DNA of 64,000 nt from Stereocaulon alpinum (taxonomy: Eukaryota; Ascomycota; Lecanoromycetes; Lecanorales; Stereocaulaceae): contig JAEUBA010000106.1 of the NCBI GenBank assembly GCA_018257865.1, positions 1-64,000 of the forward strand, written 5' to 3'. The notes beneath the pieces are model-generated. The model did not search any database, was not told the origin of the DNA, and saw only the letters and a program-made list of their open reading frames with translations. Numbering within the stretch: position 1 is the first letter of the stretch; every line of letters begins with the position of its first letter. Below are positions 36,823-47,625 of this stretch, piece after piece. The translations under genes were made by a program, and so were the position numbers.

Positions 36823-37506
36823 TATCTCTATAAAGGTCTGGGCTTGATGCACTGCTCGATGACTTCAGTCTGGTCTTTGTCTCACCGTTGGCAACCCAGG
36901 CTGGTGGGGGAGAATTATGACAATTTCAGCGCCGGCCTTTGGAGCAATGACTTGGAGCCGTGGTTAGGCCTCCCTTGGTCGGCGAAATGCCTTGATGGCT
37001 TATTAATTCAATGCGGGAGTTCCCTGGGCGTTTTCGTACGAGTTGCAGTATCTGATACCCAGACGATCTGGCTTCGATTGTCAGATATACGGTGTAATAT
37101 GTGTTGAGGCGTTGCTTATCTGCTTTGATTCCGGGGAGCCAAAGTGCCACATGTGACATCATTAAATGTTCTACACAAGTTTTGAAAGAATTCGTGTGGA
37201 AATAGCAAATAAGGATCTGTTAGTATGTGGAGATATATATAGTGGACTAAACAGAGCTTGTGAACAAATGCGAAGGTACAAGTTCCTGAACAATTCTTGT
37301 CAGTGGACAACCAATCATTCCGACAAACATCTCGTAAGGGCCTATGTCTATTCTGGTACACGAAACCTCTCAACAGTAAAGATCTTGGCCATGTCCATAG
37401 GCCAAGACAATTGGCCTCACAAACGTAGCAACCACAATGAAGACGCTTTGGGTCAATAGATTACAACCATACATGCCGCTTGAAAGCTGATACCCTACCT
37501 AAAGCT
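36823..37506. other. Intergenic, nothing recognised
   Basis: About 680 bp between the DUF7053 gene and VPS39; it must hold the VPS39 promoter. No gene seen. Confidence 0.5.
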
Positions 37507-40500
37507 ATGTTGTCGGCCTTCGCAGCTCGGCCAGTTGTCGAGCTTAAGCCACGAGACAAGTCTAAGATCGAGTCAGTGCTTGCATATGGTATTCATCGTA
37601 TCTGGGATACTTAGGAGATCCTGCTAACGCCGTCCTGCAGACGATCGTCTCCTCGTCGGCCTAAATACAGGCAGCCTGCGTGTTTACCGAGTCAACGAAC
37701 ACGTCGACGACCCTACCGACCAAGATGGCAGCGCTGCTGCTGAGGAAAGGCCAGCCTCTCGGTCAGGGACCAGGTCCGTTGAGCTGCTGCGTGAGCAAGA
37801 GAAGTTCTCGAGATACAAGGTGGAACAGCTGGCCGTAGTCAAGGAAGCCAAGATCCTACTGTCCCTTTCGAGTGGTCAAGTCCACGTCCACAACCAACAA
37901 AGCTATGAATTAAAAGAAACTTTGACAAAGGCAAAGGGAGCAGGCACATTTGCCGTGACGTCTGACACGGGGAGCGATGGGACTACGGTGTCAAGGCTCG
38001 CAGTGGCCGTCAAGAGGAGGCTCATACTTTGGACCTGGAAGAATGGCGAGCTTTCACCAGAGACCTCCGAGATCACTCTTGTCACAGGCATCAAGTCGTT
38101 GAACTGGGTTACGGCTACACGACTAGTTGCTGGTCTCAGCTCAAGCTACGTCCTGGTGGATGTCGAGACATCTGCGATTACGGACATCGTGGGCCCTGGT
38201 AGTATTGGGGGCGCACCGGGACAGGATGGGGGACGGTTCTCTGGGGCTGGTGTGGCCAGTATGAGCTATCTAGGAATGAGTGCCCCTTCGCCGCTTGCAA
38301 CTCGGCTAGGGCAAGGGGAGATACTACTTGCAAGAGACATCAACACACTCTTCATTGATACAGATGGTGGTTCCCTTGGACGACGGCAGATACCATGGTC
38401 CGTCGCCCCCGAAGCTGTTGGCTATTCATATCCGTATTTGATCGCCCTTCAATCAGGCAAAGGCACGCTCGAAGTCAGGAACCCAGAGACTTTAAGCCTA
38501 CTTCAAATGATACCCCTTGCCTCTGCCAATCAACTTCACATACCTCAGCCCAATGCCCTGTTGGCGGCTTCTGGTCGAGGATTTCTTGTGCTCAGCGACC
38601 GCTGTGTCTGGTGGATGATGGCTCGGGACTACGATGCTCAGGTTGATACTCTGGTCGACCGAGGAAGGCTAGATGAAGCGATTAGTCTGTTGGGTATGCT
38701 AGATGACGCATTGTTGAAAGACAAGGGAAGTCGGATGAGTGAAGTAAAGATGTTGAAAGCTCAACACCTCTTCGATCAGCGCAAGTATCGAGATGCAATT
38801 GATCTATTTACGGAGGTTCTGGCACCTCCGGAGAGAGTTATCAGGCTGTATCCTCCTTTTGTCGCTGGTAATGCCTCAGCCTTGTCTCCCAAACCGGACA
38901 AGAATGACCAAACTGAAATGCCGTCTGACACGGATGATGTATCTGGTAGCAAAGACCCTCTAGAGGCAGACATACTGGCCAAGAAGTCGAGCAAGGGCAG
39001 TGCTGAGGATGCCAACGAGACCAATAAGAACTCCGATCCAAACAAAGAGCTTGGTCAGTCCCATATCATCCAAGCGAATTGAAATGGTATACTGACATAT
39101 CTTGTAGAGGGCAAAGATCTAAAGACGGCTTCTGAGGAGCTGCGAGGCTTCCTAGTGCAAGCTAGGACCAAATTGAAGAAAGTTCTAAACCCTGATGGAG
39201 ATGTAAAAGCTGATGTATTGGACACCATGCCCCAGGCAGAAGTTGCAGAAATTGCAGCGTTACTCGGCAAAAAATCAATCGATGCATCTGTAGACCAAGA
39301 AGAGCTACTTCGGGTAGCGAAGATGGTGGACTCTACGTTGTTTCGAGTCTATATGTTCGTTAGCCCATCTTTCGCTGGACCGCTGTTTCGCATCGATAAT
39401 TTCTGCGATCCAGACGTGGTCAATGAGAAGCTTATCGAGGCCGGTCGCTACAATGATTTAGTGGATTTCTTCTATGGCAAAAAGCTCCATCGCCAAGCCC
39501 TGGAAATGTTGAAGACATATGGGAACGTTTATCAAGCCAGCGAAGACGCTCCTCAGCTTGCTGGGCCTCAGAGGACTGCGTTATACTTACAGAGCCTTCC
39601 GCCAGAGCAGATTGACCTCATTCTTCATTTCGCGGAGTGGCCTTTACGGCGGAACCCAGAGCTTGGCATGGAGGTGTTTTTGGCAGATACAGAGAATGCT
39701 GAAACATTGCCGCGACTGCCAGTGCTCGAGTTCCTGCAGAAAGTCGACGACCAGCTCGCTGTAAAGTACCTTGAGCATATTATCCATGAGCTCAACGACA
39801 CAACCCCAGACTTCCATCAGCGACTGGTCAATATCTACATAGACAGACTCAAGTCGAATGATTTCGAGACTGACGACGAGCGGAGAAGGTGGAAAGAAAA
39901 GACCCTCGACTTTTTGAAAACCAGTCGCTACTACCAGGCATACAAAGTGCTAGGTCAGCTGCCCAAAGATAGTAAGTTATCGCCGCCTAATCAGACCTTG
40001 GTACGAGCTGCTGCTGATCCTGCGTGCGGTACCAGACCCGAACCTCTACGAAGCAAGGGCGATTGTACTTAGTAACATGGGTCAGCACAAGCAAGCATTG
40101 GACATTTACGTCTTCCAGCTTCAAGACGCGGAGAAAGCTGAGGAGTAAGTTTATGTTCTATTAATACCTTGGATTTGCTTGCTGACGCCTGCTTAGATAC
40201 TGCAATCAGATCTACTACAACGAAACATCTCGGGCCACATCGCCTAAGCAGTTTAGTCGATCGTCGATTGCAGACCCTGAAGATGTGCCTCCATCGATAT
40301 ATCACACCCTGCTTTCCCTATACGTGTCCCCACCACCACCACACAAGCCTCAATGGGGTCCAGCACTCAACATCCTTGCGAAGCACGGTGCACGCATGCC
40401 AGCTTCCTCCACCTTGAATCTAATCCCAGAGAATCTCCCGGTCAAAGAGCTCGAATCGTACTTCCGAGGCAGAATACGCTCAGCTAACACGATTGTCAAT

Positions 40501-40785
40501 GAAGGAAAGATCGTAGTTGGCCTCCGGAGCACTGTTGCCTTTGCGGAAGAAGCAAAAGTCCGTCTTGGTGATGGCATACCGGGAGGCAACGGTGGTAGAA
40601 ATCGGAGAGTCGTTATCACTGAGGAACGAGTATGTGGTGTTTGTTACAAGCGGTTCGGAGGTAGTGCTATCAAGGTCCTTCCTGAGTATGTCCGCGCTGC
40701 AACTTCTCATAATGAGATGAAGACCATACTGACTCGAGCCCATCACAGCAATACTGTTGTTCATTACGGCTGCTCGACTCGGTAA
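37507..40785 (+). CDS. VPS39: HOPS complex subunit Vps39/Vam6
   Basis: Six exons: 37507-37588, 37641-39053, 39108-39971, 40036-40144, 40197-40685 and 40749-40785, giving 997 residues with consistent phases. The N-terminal CNH (citron) domain starts MLSAFAARPVVELKPRDKSK and continues VLAYGDRLLVGLNTGSLRVY. Middle exons carry the clathrin-repeat region with LYEARAIVLSNMGQHKQAL and VFQLQDAEKAEEYC. The C-terminal RING-like piece has VCGVCYKRFGGSAIKVLPD and, in the last exon, NTVVHYGC. The protein tethers Rab7/Ypt7 membranes to the vacuole and joins vacuole contact sites. The third intron (39972-40035) was chosen because only the acceptor at 40035 restores the conserved NLYEARAIVL in frame. An acidic, Lys-rich insert of about 80 residues lies before intron 2. 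Confidence 0.94.
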
Positions 40786-40934
40786 CATCGAAGCCAGCAG
40801 TGCACAAGCCTGAGATGAGCTCGTGGAAGGATGTTGTGGTCCCGGCTCAATTGATACATATACCCAAATCACGATTTCCGCGCAACTAACTGATTCGTCT
40901 GCATTGGGCCCAGACGTAGATAGCTGAATCCTTG

Positions 40935-41237
40935 TCAGCCCTCATTCTCCATACGCTCCTCCCCGTAATTGTCTTCCTCGGCTTTGTCGTCTGCCTTCAA
41001 TCCAGCACTGGCAGCAAGAGCCTTATCCTCTGCCATCTTCGTAGTCAAAAACCCATTGACATCCTGTTGTAGCTGTACGATTGAATTCCTGAGCGCTGAA
41101 AGGTAGGCAGTCTTCTCCTTAGTAGATGTGACTGAGGCCGGGGGTAGAGGGTGGGAGAGAGTTTTGGACGACGTCGGACTTGTGTAGGATGCTTGGAGGG
41201 TCGAAGCAGAAGCTGGGCTGTCTGGAGCCGGGGCCAT
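40935..41237 (-). CDS. GON7: EKC/KEOPS complex subunit Gon7
   Basis: Single exon, 100 residues. Weakly conserved, small, acidic-tailed protein with the Gon7 layout: a Ser/Thr/Pro-rich head, a central helix (KTAYLSALRNSIVQLQQDVN), FLTTKMAEDKA and a C-terminus of acidic residues around DNYGEE. KEOPS makes the universal N6-threonylcarbamoyl-adenosine (t6A) on tRNAs read by ANN codons; Gon7 binds the Pcc1 subunit. It is tail to tail with VPS39 (149 bp between stops) and divergent from the HbrB-type gene (312 bp between starts). The assignment rests on length, layout and the YLSxLR...NYGEE pattern. Confidence 0.75.
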   Translation of the reverse strand: MAPAPDSPASASTLQASYTSPTSSKTLSHPLPPASVTSTKEKTAYLSALRNSIVQLQQDVNGFLTTKMAEDKALAASAGLKADDKAEEDNYGEERMENEG

Positions 41238-41549
41238 GGCTGCAGCGCAGGGAGGCGAGCTCTTGAGTGCTTCAAGTCAGTTGTGCGATGAAGGAGGAAG
41301 CAAGGTTCAAGATAGAGATATTTGTTAGTGGCGCAAACCCTAAGGCCCCCACTGCGCGGCTCAACTTCTAGTACTTTTTGATGTCAGATCAACACTCAGA
41401 TTCTCCTCCAGCTTCTGGCACAAGATGTGCTTTGCATCTGAGGCTGGAGATGCACATATCAAGCTCGAATTGCTCCGAAGCTGGGCCTGAAGCAGGCTGA
41501 AATCCGCCGCTCATTGTCTCACCTCCGGACCCAGTTTTGTATACAAGCC

Positions 41550-43928
41550 ATGAATTCCTCCAACTACCGGCGCCCTGGCGCATTCTCTCCACGCCGACCC
41601 TCCTCTCCAGGCCTCTTCTCAGCTCAACCTCGTCCCCATAGCAGTGGTGCGTCCGATCTGAGCGACTCCTCGAGCTCCTCCCAGGTCACCGCTCACTCAC
41701 GCGAGACACGCTCGCCCCAACCCCAACAGCAATCGCAACTTGGGCGCCCATTCTTTGCGTCTAATAACTCCAATTCTAGCACATCTTCTATCAACAACTT
41801 CTCCAGGCCGTCGCCCAATCGGCAATTCTCTAGCGAGCTTCCCTTACGAGCCCCGCCTCAGACCCAACCGCATAGACGGCAGCATTCGCAGGGGTTCTTC
41901 GAACCTTCTCTACCTACTGCTACACTCTCAGATCAGTCGGCCATGACGAATCTGAGTGCTTCTCAGATAGCGGCTCAAGCTGCAATGCAGCATCAGACCT
42001 CCTCCCAACAGCATACTAGGCAACGCTCGATCACCATACCAAGTCCTAACGAGAGTCCCCCTGGGACAGTTAATGGAAGACGGAAACCACCTCCTATCCA
42101 GACTGCATCGTCAGACAGTAGTATAAGAAAAGTAAATGGGCCCCAAACGCCAGGAAGACAGTATTACAATGGGGCTATTGGGGGCCACTCGGCTGCAGCT
42201 ACCACGGCTGCAAATGTTGTCTTTCCTCGAAGCGCTCACGTGTCGCCCGTGCTTCCTGCCTTTGAGCCGCCGGAGAAGGAACATAAGCTGAAGACGGAGA
42301 AGTCCAAGATGAAGTTGTTCTCAAAGCCAAAGAGTGGATCTAGTAAGGACGCGGAGAAGGACAGGCCATTACCATCACCTAACAAGATCGGGCCTTCGGG
42401 CCCAAGTGGACTGAAGAACATGGTCAATCCTTCTGTCACAAGCCTTGCTGATTCTTTGGCCTCTGGGGCTTCCTCTATCTACTCTACAAATAACGCTTCG
42501 ACATCTACGTTGGTGCCTACGGAACGGCAGAACACTATTGAGAAAGAGAAGGCACACAAACATCATTTCCTATCACGGCAGAAGAACAAGTTGAAAGACA
42601 AGATCGTCGATGACCATGCACTTTCTCTCTCCTCGGCATCAAGTAATTCCAAGCCCATCGATCCCAATGCTCCATCCTCACTATACTCCTTTGCAGCTGC
42701 ACCCGCAAGTCCAGCGTCGAGCTCGTTCAGTGGGCTGGACCTTCGGCATGGCGGTCGAGCACTACGAGAAAAGAAGAAGGAAGAGAAAGCGTTGCCATAC
42801 GCTCCACCATTCGCTCCCAAGAAGGCAGATATCGACAGAGTAGACTGGGCAACTGGCGGAGCATTGAGTGGAACGATCCCGACAGGTGCTCATGGAGAAG
42901 TGGCCAACCAAGCAACTCTACAAGGGTTTGGGTTGAACAACATGCGGCCAGAAGACGTGTGGGACTTTTTAAAAGCAAAGCTACTGATCATTTTCGAAAA
43001 CGAGGAGCTGCGCATACCAGTCGAAGACCTCAACAGACTAGTCACAATCCACATACAACGATGCATCGTAAAGCGCGTACCAACCGTAATCATGGAAGAC
43101 CTCCGCGAACTACTCCAATCCGGCTTCAGATACCTAGACCAAACCCTCCGCGGCGTCCCAGACCACCGCCTCGTACCGCACCTAGTAGAAATGTGGTTAT
43201 TCGTCTTCGGCAACATCCTCCCCTACATGCAAGCCGTCTTCCTGCCCCTCGACCTCGAATTTAAAGGCCACGGCACCCTAATGACATCCGCCGAAGCCGC
43301 CGACTTCTGGGGCGCAAACCCCGACTCCACAGACCACGCCTTCGGAAACGAACTCGATGTCCGCCGCATCGTCCTCCTCTCCTACCGCGACAACGTCATC
43401 CTAGCACACTACGAAGCTCTCAAAGCTACATTCTCCCGCCTCAGCCTCGATAGCATAAATGTCGGCGTCAGCCCTGTCGTCGACTCCTTCGATGGCGTCG
43501 TAGGCGGGCGCCCAGGCACAGCCGGTAGCTTAGATCCCGGCATCTCAAGCTTCAATTCCCAAGGCTCCACACTCCTAGGCGACGGCGGCCGCAGTCGCGC
43601 CACCTCCAACCTCTCCGCACCCGAACTCCCCTCCTTCGGCTCCCCCTCCACCCGCAGTGTCCGCCCCGTAGGACCACCCGATAGTTCGCAAGTAACAGAG
43701 ACGGTCGGGCGCATGCTGCAGTGTGTGAGTGTGCTGGCAAGCGTACAGAGTGGTGATGATGCGCAGGGGAAGATGGAGGATTTGGCCAAGGCGTTGAAGT
43801 TGAATTGGTTGGGGAGGGGGCGGACGGGGAGGAATCGGAGGGGGTTTGTGGGGGGGAGGGTTAGGGTTGAGAGGCAGAGGAGTGGGGAGGAGGGGGGGAG
43901 GGAGGGGAGGGTGGAGAGTCGGTTGTAG
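41550..43928 (+). CDS. HbrB/Bit61-type TORC2 subunit
   Basis: Single exon, 792 residues from the ATG at 41550 (the frame is open 12 codons further upstream but without an ATG). The HbrB domain lies at about residues 470-620: NNMRPEDVWDFLKAKLLIIF, LRIPVEDLNRLVTIHIQRC, LRELLQSGFRYLDQTL, LVEMWLFVFGNILPYMQAVF and VRRIVLLSYRDNVI. Bit61/HbrB/PRR5 proteins are accessory subunits of TOR complex 2 at the plasma membrane, controlling polarity, actin and sphingolipid signalling; HbrB was named for hyperbranching in Aspergillus. The 460-residue N-terminal part is disordered, Ser/Pro/Gln-rich with a Lys-rich stretch (KEHKLKTEKSKMKLFSKPKS). The final 40 residues are Gly/Arg-rich (GRGRTGRNRRGFVGGRVR), from a strongly G-biased stretch. 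Confidence 0.9.
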   Translation: MNSSNYRRPGAFSPRRPSSPGLFSAQPRPHSSGASDLSDSSSSSQVTAHSRETRSPQPQQQSQLGRPFFASNNSNSSTSSINNFSRPSPNRQFSSELPLRAPPQTQPHRRQHSQGFFEPSLPTATLSDQSAMTNLSASQIAAQAAMQHQTSSQQHTRQRSITIPSPNESPPGTVNGRRKPPPIQTASSDSSIRKVNGPQTPGRQYYNGAIGGHSAAATTAANVVFPRSAHVSPVLPAFEPPEKEHKLKTEKSKMKLFSKPKSGSSKDAEKDRPLPSPNKIGPSGPSGLKNMVNPSVTSLADSLASGASSIYSTNNASTSTLVPTERQNTIEKEKAHKHHFLSRQKNKLKDKIVDDHALSLSSASSNSKPIDPNAPSSLYSFAAAPASPASSSFSGLDLRHGGRALREKKKEEKALPYAPPFAPKKADIDRVDWATGGALSGTIPTGAHGEVANQATLQGFGLNNMRPEDVWDFLKAKLLIIFENEELRIPVEDLNRLVTIHIQRCIVKRVPTVIMEDLRELLQSGFRYLDQTLRGVPDHRLVPHLVEMWLFVFGNILPYMQAVFLPLDLEFKGHGTLMTSAEAADFWGANPDSTDHAFGNELDVRRIVLLSYRDNVILAHYEALKATFSRLSLDSINVGVSPVVDSFDGVVGGRPGTAGSLDPGISSFNSQGSTLLGDGGRSRATSNLSAPELPSFGSPSTRSVRPVGPPDSSQVTETVGRMLQCVSVLASVQSGDDAQGKMEDLAKALKLNWLGRGRTGRNRRGFVGGRVRVERQRSGEEGGREGRVESRL

Positions 43929-44767
43929 ATGGGTGGGGGTATGTGTATGTTGTGGGGTGCATGATGTGAAGGGATCGGCCTGGCCTGGCATGGCATGGCA
44001 TATTGAGCGTGGGATAGCGTATGATACCCATTTTTTAGCAATAACTTCTACCTCCATCGGGTTTTCCTGATTGCGTGTTAACGAGGGTCTTCCCACCCTG
44101 TCTTGCTAGACATCATGTCCAAGTCCCTCGAAACTCCACCATCCTGATCCCCTCCCTTCTGCCGCCCCAAGCCATGATTCAAAGCCATCAAGCATGCCGT
44201 CCGTATCAGTCTTCCCCTATGGTCTTCTTCCACAAATCCACTCAACATTCCCAATGTCGTCCGTAGTAGCTCTACCTGTAATCTTTCTAGCGAACTCAGT
44301 CGACAGTTCCCCAGTCACTTCACCCGAGCGTCCATGTCGCCAGCTTTGCTGACTGTGTGTCCGTTTGTAATGCGCATGATAGTAGCGATTGTTCCGGCAA
44401 GAGATCGTAATGAGCCACTTGGTACTTCTCTCGAAGCCATGAGTTGTTGCCACGTCCAGGAGAACTTGCTCAACACACATCTCCCTTCGCATAACCTCTC
44501 GGCCGCTAGGCAATCTGATATTGGGAATCTCCGTAGCCGCGCCAAGCACTCTACACGCGGTCATCGCATTGCAACGATGAGGAACTATACCCATTTGGGG
44601 TGTTCCTGTCTGATTGTTGGACGTCGCTGTTCAACCTCACCCCATGCCAGATGGTACCGGTGGTAACCGAGCTCATGCCGGATCACGATAGTAGTGACAG
44701 ATCACGCGTTCAACATTCGCGGTCTGTAAACATGAGCATGTTCATGTTCGTATGCCAGGGTAACAGC
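43929..44767. other. Intergenic between two converging genes, nothing recognised
   Basis: Begins with a G-rich tail continuing the 3' end of the HbrB-type gene. Short overlapping frames only. It should contain both 3' ends. Confidence 0.5.
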
Positions 44768-46006
44768 TCACCCGTAGTATGTAGGTGGAGCATTGAACCT
44801 GTTGAACAGCGCACGTGGCCTCGCAGCTGGCGCAGCGGGTGTCGCGGCTGCTACATCACCAGCACTGATAGTACTGCTCCTAGTCGCTGTCTCAAAAGCA
44901 GTATCCGCTGCCTCCTGCCTCGCTGCCTCTGCCGCTTCTTCCTCCTTAGCCGCGTCCTCAGCCGCTAATTTCGACGCGGGGCGAGCGCGGTAGGTAAGTA
45001 GGACGACGTAGTAATAGAGGAAATCCTCAAATCCTAGGTCTTCTGTCTCCGAGTTCGAGCGGGGTGTAGTGGAAACTGGCGAGTGATTCTGTCTACTCGG
45101 TTGTCTTGTAAACTGTAAAGCAGCTGGAATGGCCGGCGCGTTGAGTCCTTTGAAGTGTTTTGAGCCCGCCCATGAACTCTTTTCCGTAGCGCCTTCATCC
45201 AGAACAAGCACATTGCCATCACCCAATGGAATCTTCCACGTAGCAGCCTTATCCACACTAGCATCAAGTTCCGTCCTCTTCCTCTCGGTGGTCTCCAACT
45301 CCAACTCCAACACCTTGAGCCCTTTGAAGTTCTGGAACCTCTCTCCCCAACTTCCCTTCTCAAACTCTTCTTTCTCCCCAATCCAATCTCCCACCCTCGC
45401 CCTTCCCTTCCTCTTCGGGTCTAAGGCAAGCGGACTATTCTCCCCGAGAAGATTATACCACCAATCCGTATGCCTGACCGTGATCCGCAATCTCTGCATA
45501 CATCCCTCTGGCCAACTCTTACTAAAACTCAACCATTGATCTTTCCAATCCTCGAGCCAGAATTGCTGGCAGAAGATATGGACGTCACGTATTGCGTTGC
45601 GCTGGCGGCATTTCATTCGGCCGTCGAGTAGGTAGTTGGCAGCACCTGGGGGGATGCGGCTGCGCTCAACGCCCCATACCACATGCTCGTTCAGCTGCAG
45701 AGGAAGGAGGACGGTCTCCAGATAGACGCGTCTGCAAGTGAGCAGTAGATTGACGGCGCATACTCTTGCGTGGGTGTAGCCTGGTCGGTACCAGTAGGAG
45801 TTTATAGAGTAGGGCTTGGTGTCGTCGGGGGTAGCGAGGAGCGCGTAGTAGTAGATTTCTGTTCGGATTTCGGCTGGGAGAGAAGTGAACAGGGGAGAGG
45901 CGATTTGGGGGTTTATGTAGGGACGGGTTGTGATCTTGTCGATAGCTGTGGGCTTGGAGGCTTCGTGGAGGGCACGACGGTGGCGGAGGTAGGTTCGGGG
46001 TCCCAT
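44768..46006 (-). CDS. 2EXR/F-box-like protein
   Basis: Single exon, 412 residues. The N-terminal third has the fungal F-box-like '2EXR' pattern: FTSLPAEIRTEIYYYALLA at about residues 40-58, then VCAVNLLLTCRRVYLETVLL about 40 residues later. Such proteins are numerous in filamentous ascomycetes and are usually presumed to be adaptors, but individual functions are unknown. The middle is mixed alpha/beta (WPEGCMQRLRITVRHTDWWY; FKGLKVLELELETTERKR). Near the C-terminus is an Ala/Glu-rich helix (KLAAEDAAKEEEAAEAARQE) and then an Ala/Pro tail. A polypyrimidine microsatellite lies about 190 bp upstream of the start. Confidence 0.8.
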   Translation of the reverse strand: MGPRTYLRHRRALHEASKPTAIDKITTRPYINPQIASPLFTSLPAEIRTEIYYYALLATPDDTKPYSINSYWYRPGYTHARVCAVNLLLTCRRVYLETVLLPLQLNEHVVWGVERSRIPPGAANYLLDGRMKCRQRNAIRDVHIFCQQFWLEDWKDQWLSFSKSWPEGCMQRLRITVRHTDWWYNLLGENSPLALDPKRKGRARVGDWIGEKEEFEKGSWGERFQNFKGLKVLELELETTERKRTELDASVDKAATWKIPLGDGNVLVLDEGATEKSSWAGSKHFKGLNAPAIPAALQFTRQPSRQNHSPVSTTPRSNSETEDLGFEDFLYYYVVLLTYRARPASKLAAEDAAKEEEAAEAARQEAADTAFETATRSSTISAGDVAAATPAAPAARPRALFNRFNAPPTYYG

Positions 46007-46200
46007 TGCTATTGAAAGGAGTGTTGCAATGAGTTTGTTAGGATGGGTGTGGTTGGGTGTGGTGTGGTGATTCTTGAAATACTGTTTCTTAACTGGGGAT
46101 CAAGTGGTACAAGGTCAGGATGAATGGCAGTGTTTCTGTAACGGTGCATTGCTGTGTTTTGGTATCATAGTTCTAGGGCGGCATCTTCCAGGCCGAGAGC

Positions 46201-46287
46201 CTCTTTCCTCTTTCCTCTTTCCTCTTTCCTCTTTCCTCTTTCCTCTTTCCTCTTTCCTCTTTCCTCTTTCCTCTTTTCTCTTTCCGT
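46201..46287. repeat. Heptanucleotide microsatellite (CTCTTTC)n
   Basis: Ten perfect copies of CTCTTTC at 46201-46270, followed by two imperfect copies. Because seven is not a multiple of three, all frames across it stay open and give repetitive artefact frames on both strands. It lies upstream of the minus-strand gene starting at 46006. Confidence 0.95.
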
Positions 46288-46701
46288 CGTCACCATTCAA
46301 GCCTCTTGCGAAGCTTTCCACATGGGCCAATGGCCTCCGACGCTGTCGATCCTCTTCTGTTGTTCAATTGGTCGCATTGGTAGCTATCACTGAATAGGGC
46401 AGCCACGATGACGATCACTTACCCAAATCGGTACTAGCCCAAAACCTAAGAGCGTTCTTTGATTGGTTCAATAATTAATGGATCGCCGGTAGAGAATGAT
46501 CAACGTTTTCCCGAATCCCACTTGACTACTTTTGATCCTTATGATACACATCTTGTTTTATGTCTCACCAAAATAACTCCCACGCCAACGCTTATTTGAA
46601 ACGCTTTTTCACTGTGCCAGTCCCAACCGCTCTTTGACGACAACTGTCTCATAACAACTAGCTCATTGAGTGCAGCCTGTGATCCCTGATCCGCTGATCG
46701 T

Positions 46702-47625
46702 TCACAAGTTCTTCGCGTTGAAGATATCGCGTATCTGATCCACGAGAGCTCCTGTCCTTGCCAAGATACGAAATTCGTCTGGTATGCCATGCGCGAAGGG
46801 TATCAAGCCTTGGACAGCCTCGCTACCCAGAAATTCCCCGTTCGGCGCGTATGCTTCAGTCAGGTCAAGGGTCAAGTGTCTTAGATCTAACACGGCAACG
46901 CGTTCAAACTTATCTCGCCACGTCCGCAGGGCAACTGACTTGAAATGCTCGCACTGAGTCCGGAATGCTTCAAGCATCGAATGGGGATTGCTGATTCGTG
47001 TTGGCGTGTCGTCTTGGGTCAATTCGAGGACTTGCAGCCAATCCTCTGGACCCTGTGCATCTTCTCTGCTGAAACAAAGCTCCACATGTCGGATGTTCAG
47101 GGCCGCTTTGTTAGGTTTGTGCCTTGAAAACTCCGTTGTGGAAATGTTGTACGGTCTCTCGGACATGAAAAGCATGGTCTTGTTGACGGAACCTTTTCCG
47201 ACTACCCAGGTATTGCTTGACCAGTATCGCTGATACTGCCTCCGATACAGGTCTCTGTTTAGGGCTAGGAAAACGTTGGCTACTGTTCGGTCTCGATAGG
47301 GATGCACCGTTCTCGGGCCAAAAGAGTCTTCAAGGATAATATCCATGATCATGCCGCATATTTCTGGCGGCAACCGCTGACATTGGTCTTGCAAGTCGTC
47401 AAAGGATGAATCAGAGGAGGTATCGTCACGGTCGTCCTCGGCCATCAGGTCGTTTAATCTCGGAACTGTCATGCTACTTGCTTGCCACCTAGGCGGTGTG
47501 AAATCTTCTGCCCAACATCGGGGGGTTTGGCAGTCTTTCGGAGTAGAAGTAGTCCATAGGCGGTCGCCCACAGAGTACGGGTCGAACAGCCACGTCAGCT
47601 GTACACCTGCCCTGAGTTTCGGCAT
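46702..47625 (-). CDS. F-box-like family protein, copy A
   Basis: Single exon, 307 residues. After an odd N-terminus of about 80 residues comes an F-box-like start, RLPPEICGMIMDIILEDSF, then LALNRDLYRRQYQRYWSSNT and WVVGKGSVNKTMLFM, and near the end LDLRHLTLDLTEAYAPNGEF and IPDEFRILARTG. The same landmarks, in the same order, occur in the two copies at 51877-53248 and 53890-55004, so the three are paralogues on the same strand within 8.5 kb. This copy lacks the ~110-residue helical region that precedes the F-box-like part in the others, so its start may be wrong or its 5' end lost. The role is unknown; substrate recruitment for ubiquitin ligases is only inferred from the F-box resemblance. 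Confidence 0.7.
   Translation of the reverse strand: MPKLRAGVQLTWLFDPYSVGDRLWTTSTPKDCQTPRCWAEDFTPPRWQASSMTVPRLNDLMAEDDRDDTSSDSSFDDLQDQCQRLPPEICGMIMDIILEDSFGPRTVHPYRDRTVANVFLALNRDLYRRQYQRYWSSNTWVVGKGSVNKTMLFMSERPYNISTTEFSRHKPNKAALNIRHVELCFSREDAQGPEDWLQVLELTQDDTPTRISNPHSMLEAFRTQCEHFKSVALRTWRDKFERVAVLDLRHLTLDLTEAYAPNGEFLGSEAVQGLIPFAHGIPDEFRILARTGALVDQIRDIFNAKNL

Noticed and set aside
39920..39990. Alternative 61 bp intron in VPS39 from GTGCTAG to the AG at 40007
   Set aside because: It would delete the conserved YKVLGQLPKD segment and give a poor match after the junction. The 39972-40035 intron restores the family sequence in phase.
41514..41549. Upstream extension of the HbrB-type frame
   Set aside because: It begins at TTG, not ATG. 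The first ATG at 41550 is preferred.
46074..46397. Repetitive frames across the heptamer array on both strands
   Set aside because: A stop-free 7 bp repeat opens all frames automatically. No gene context.
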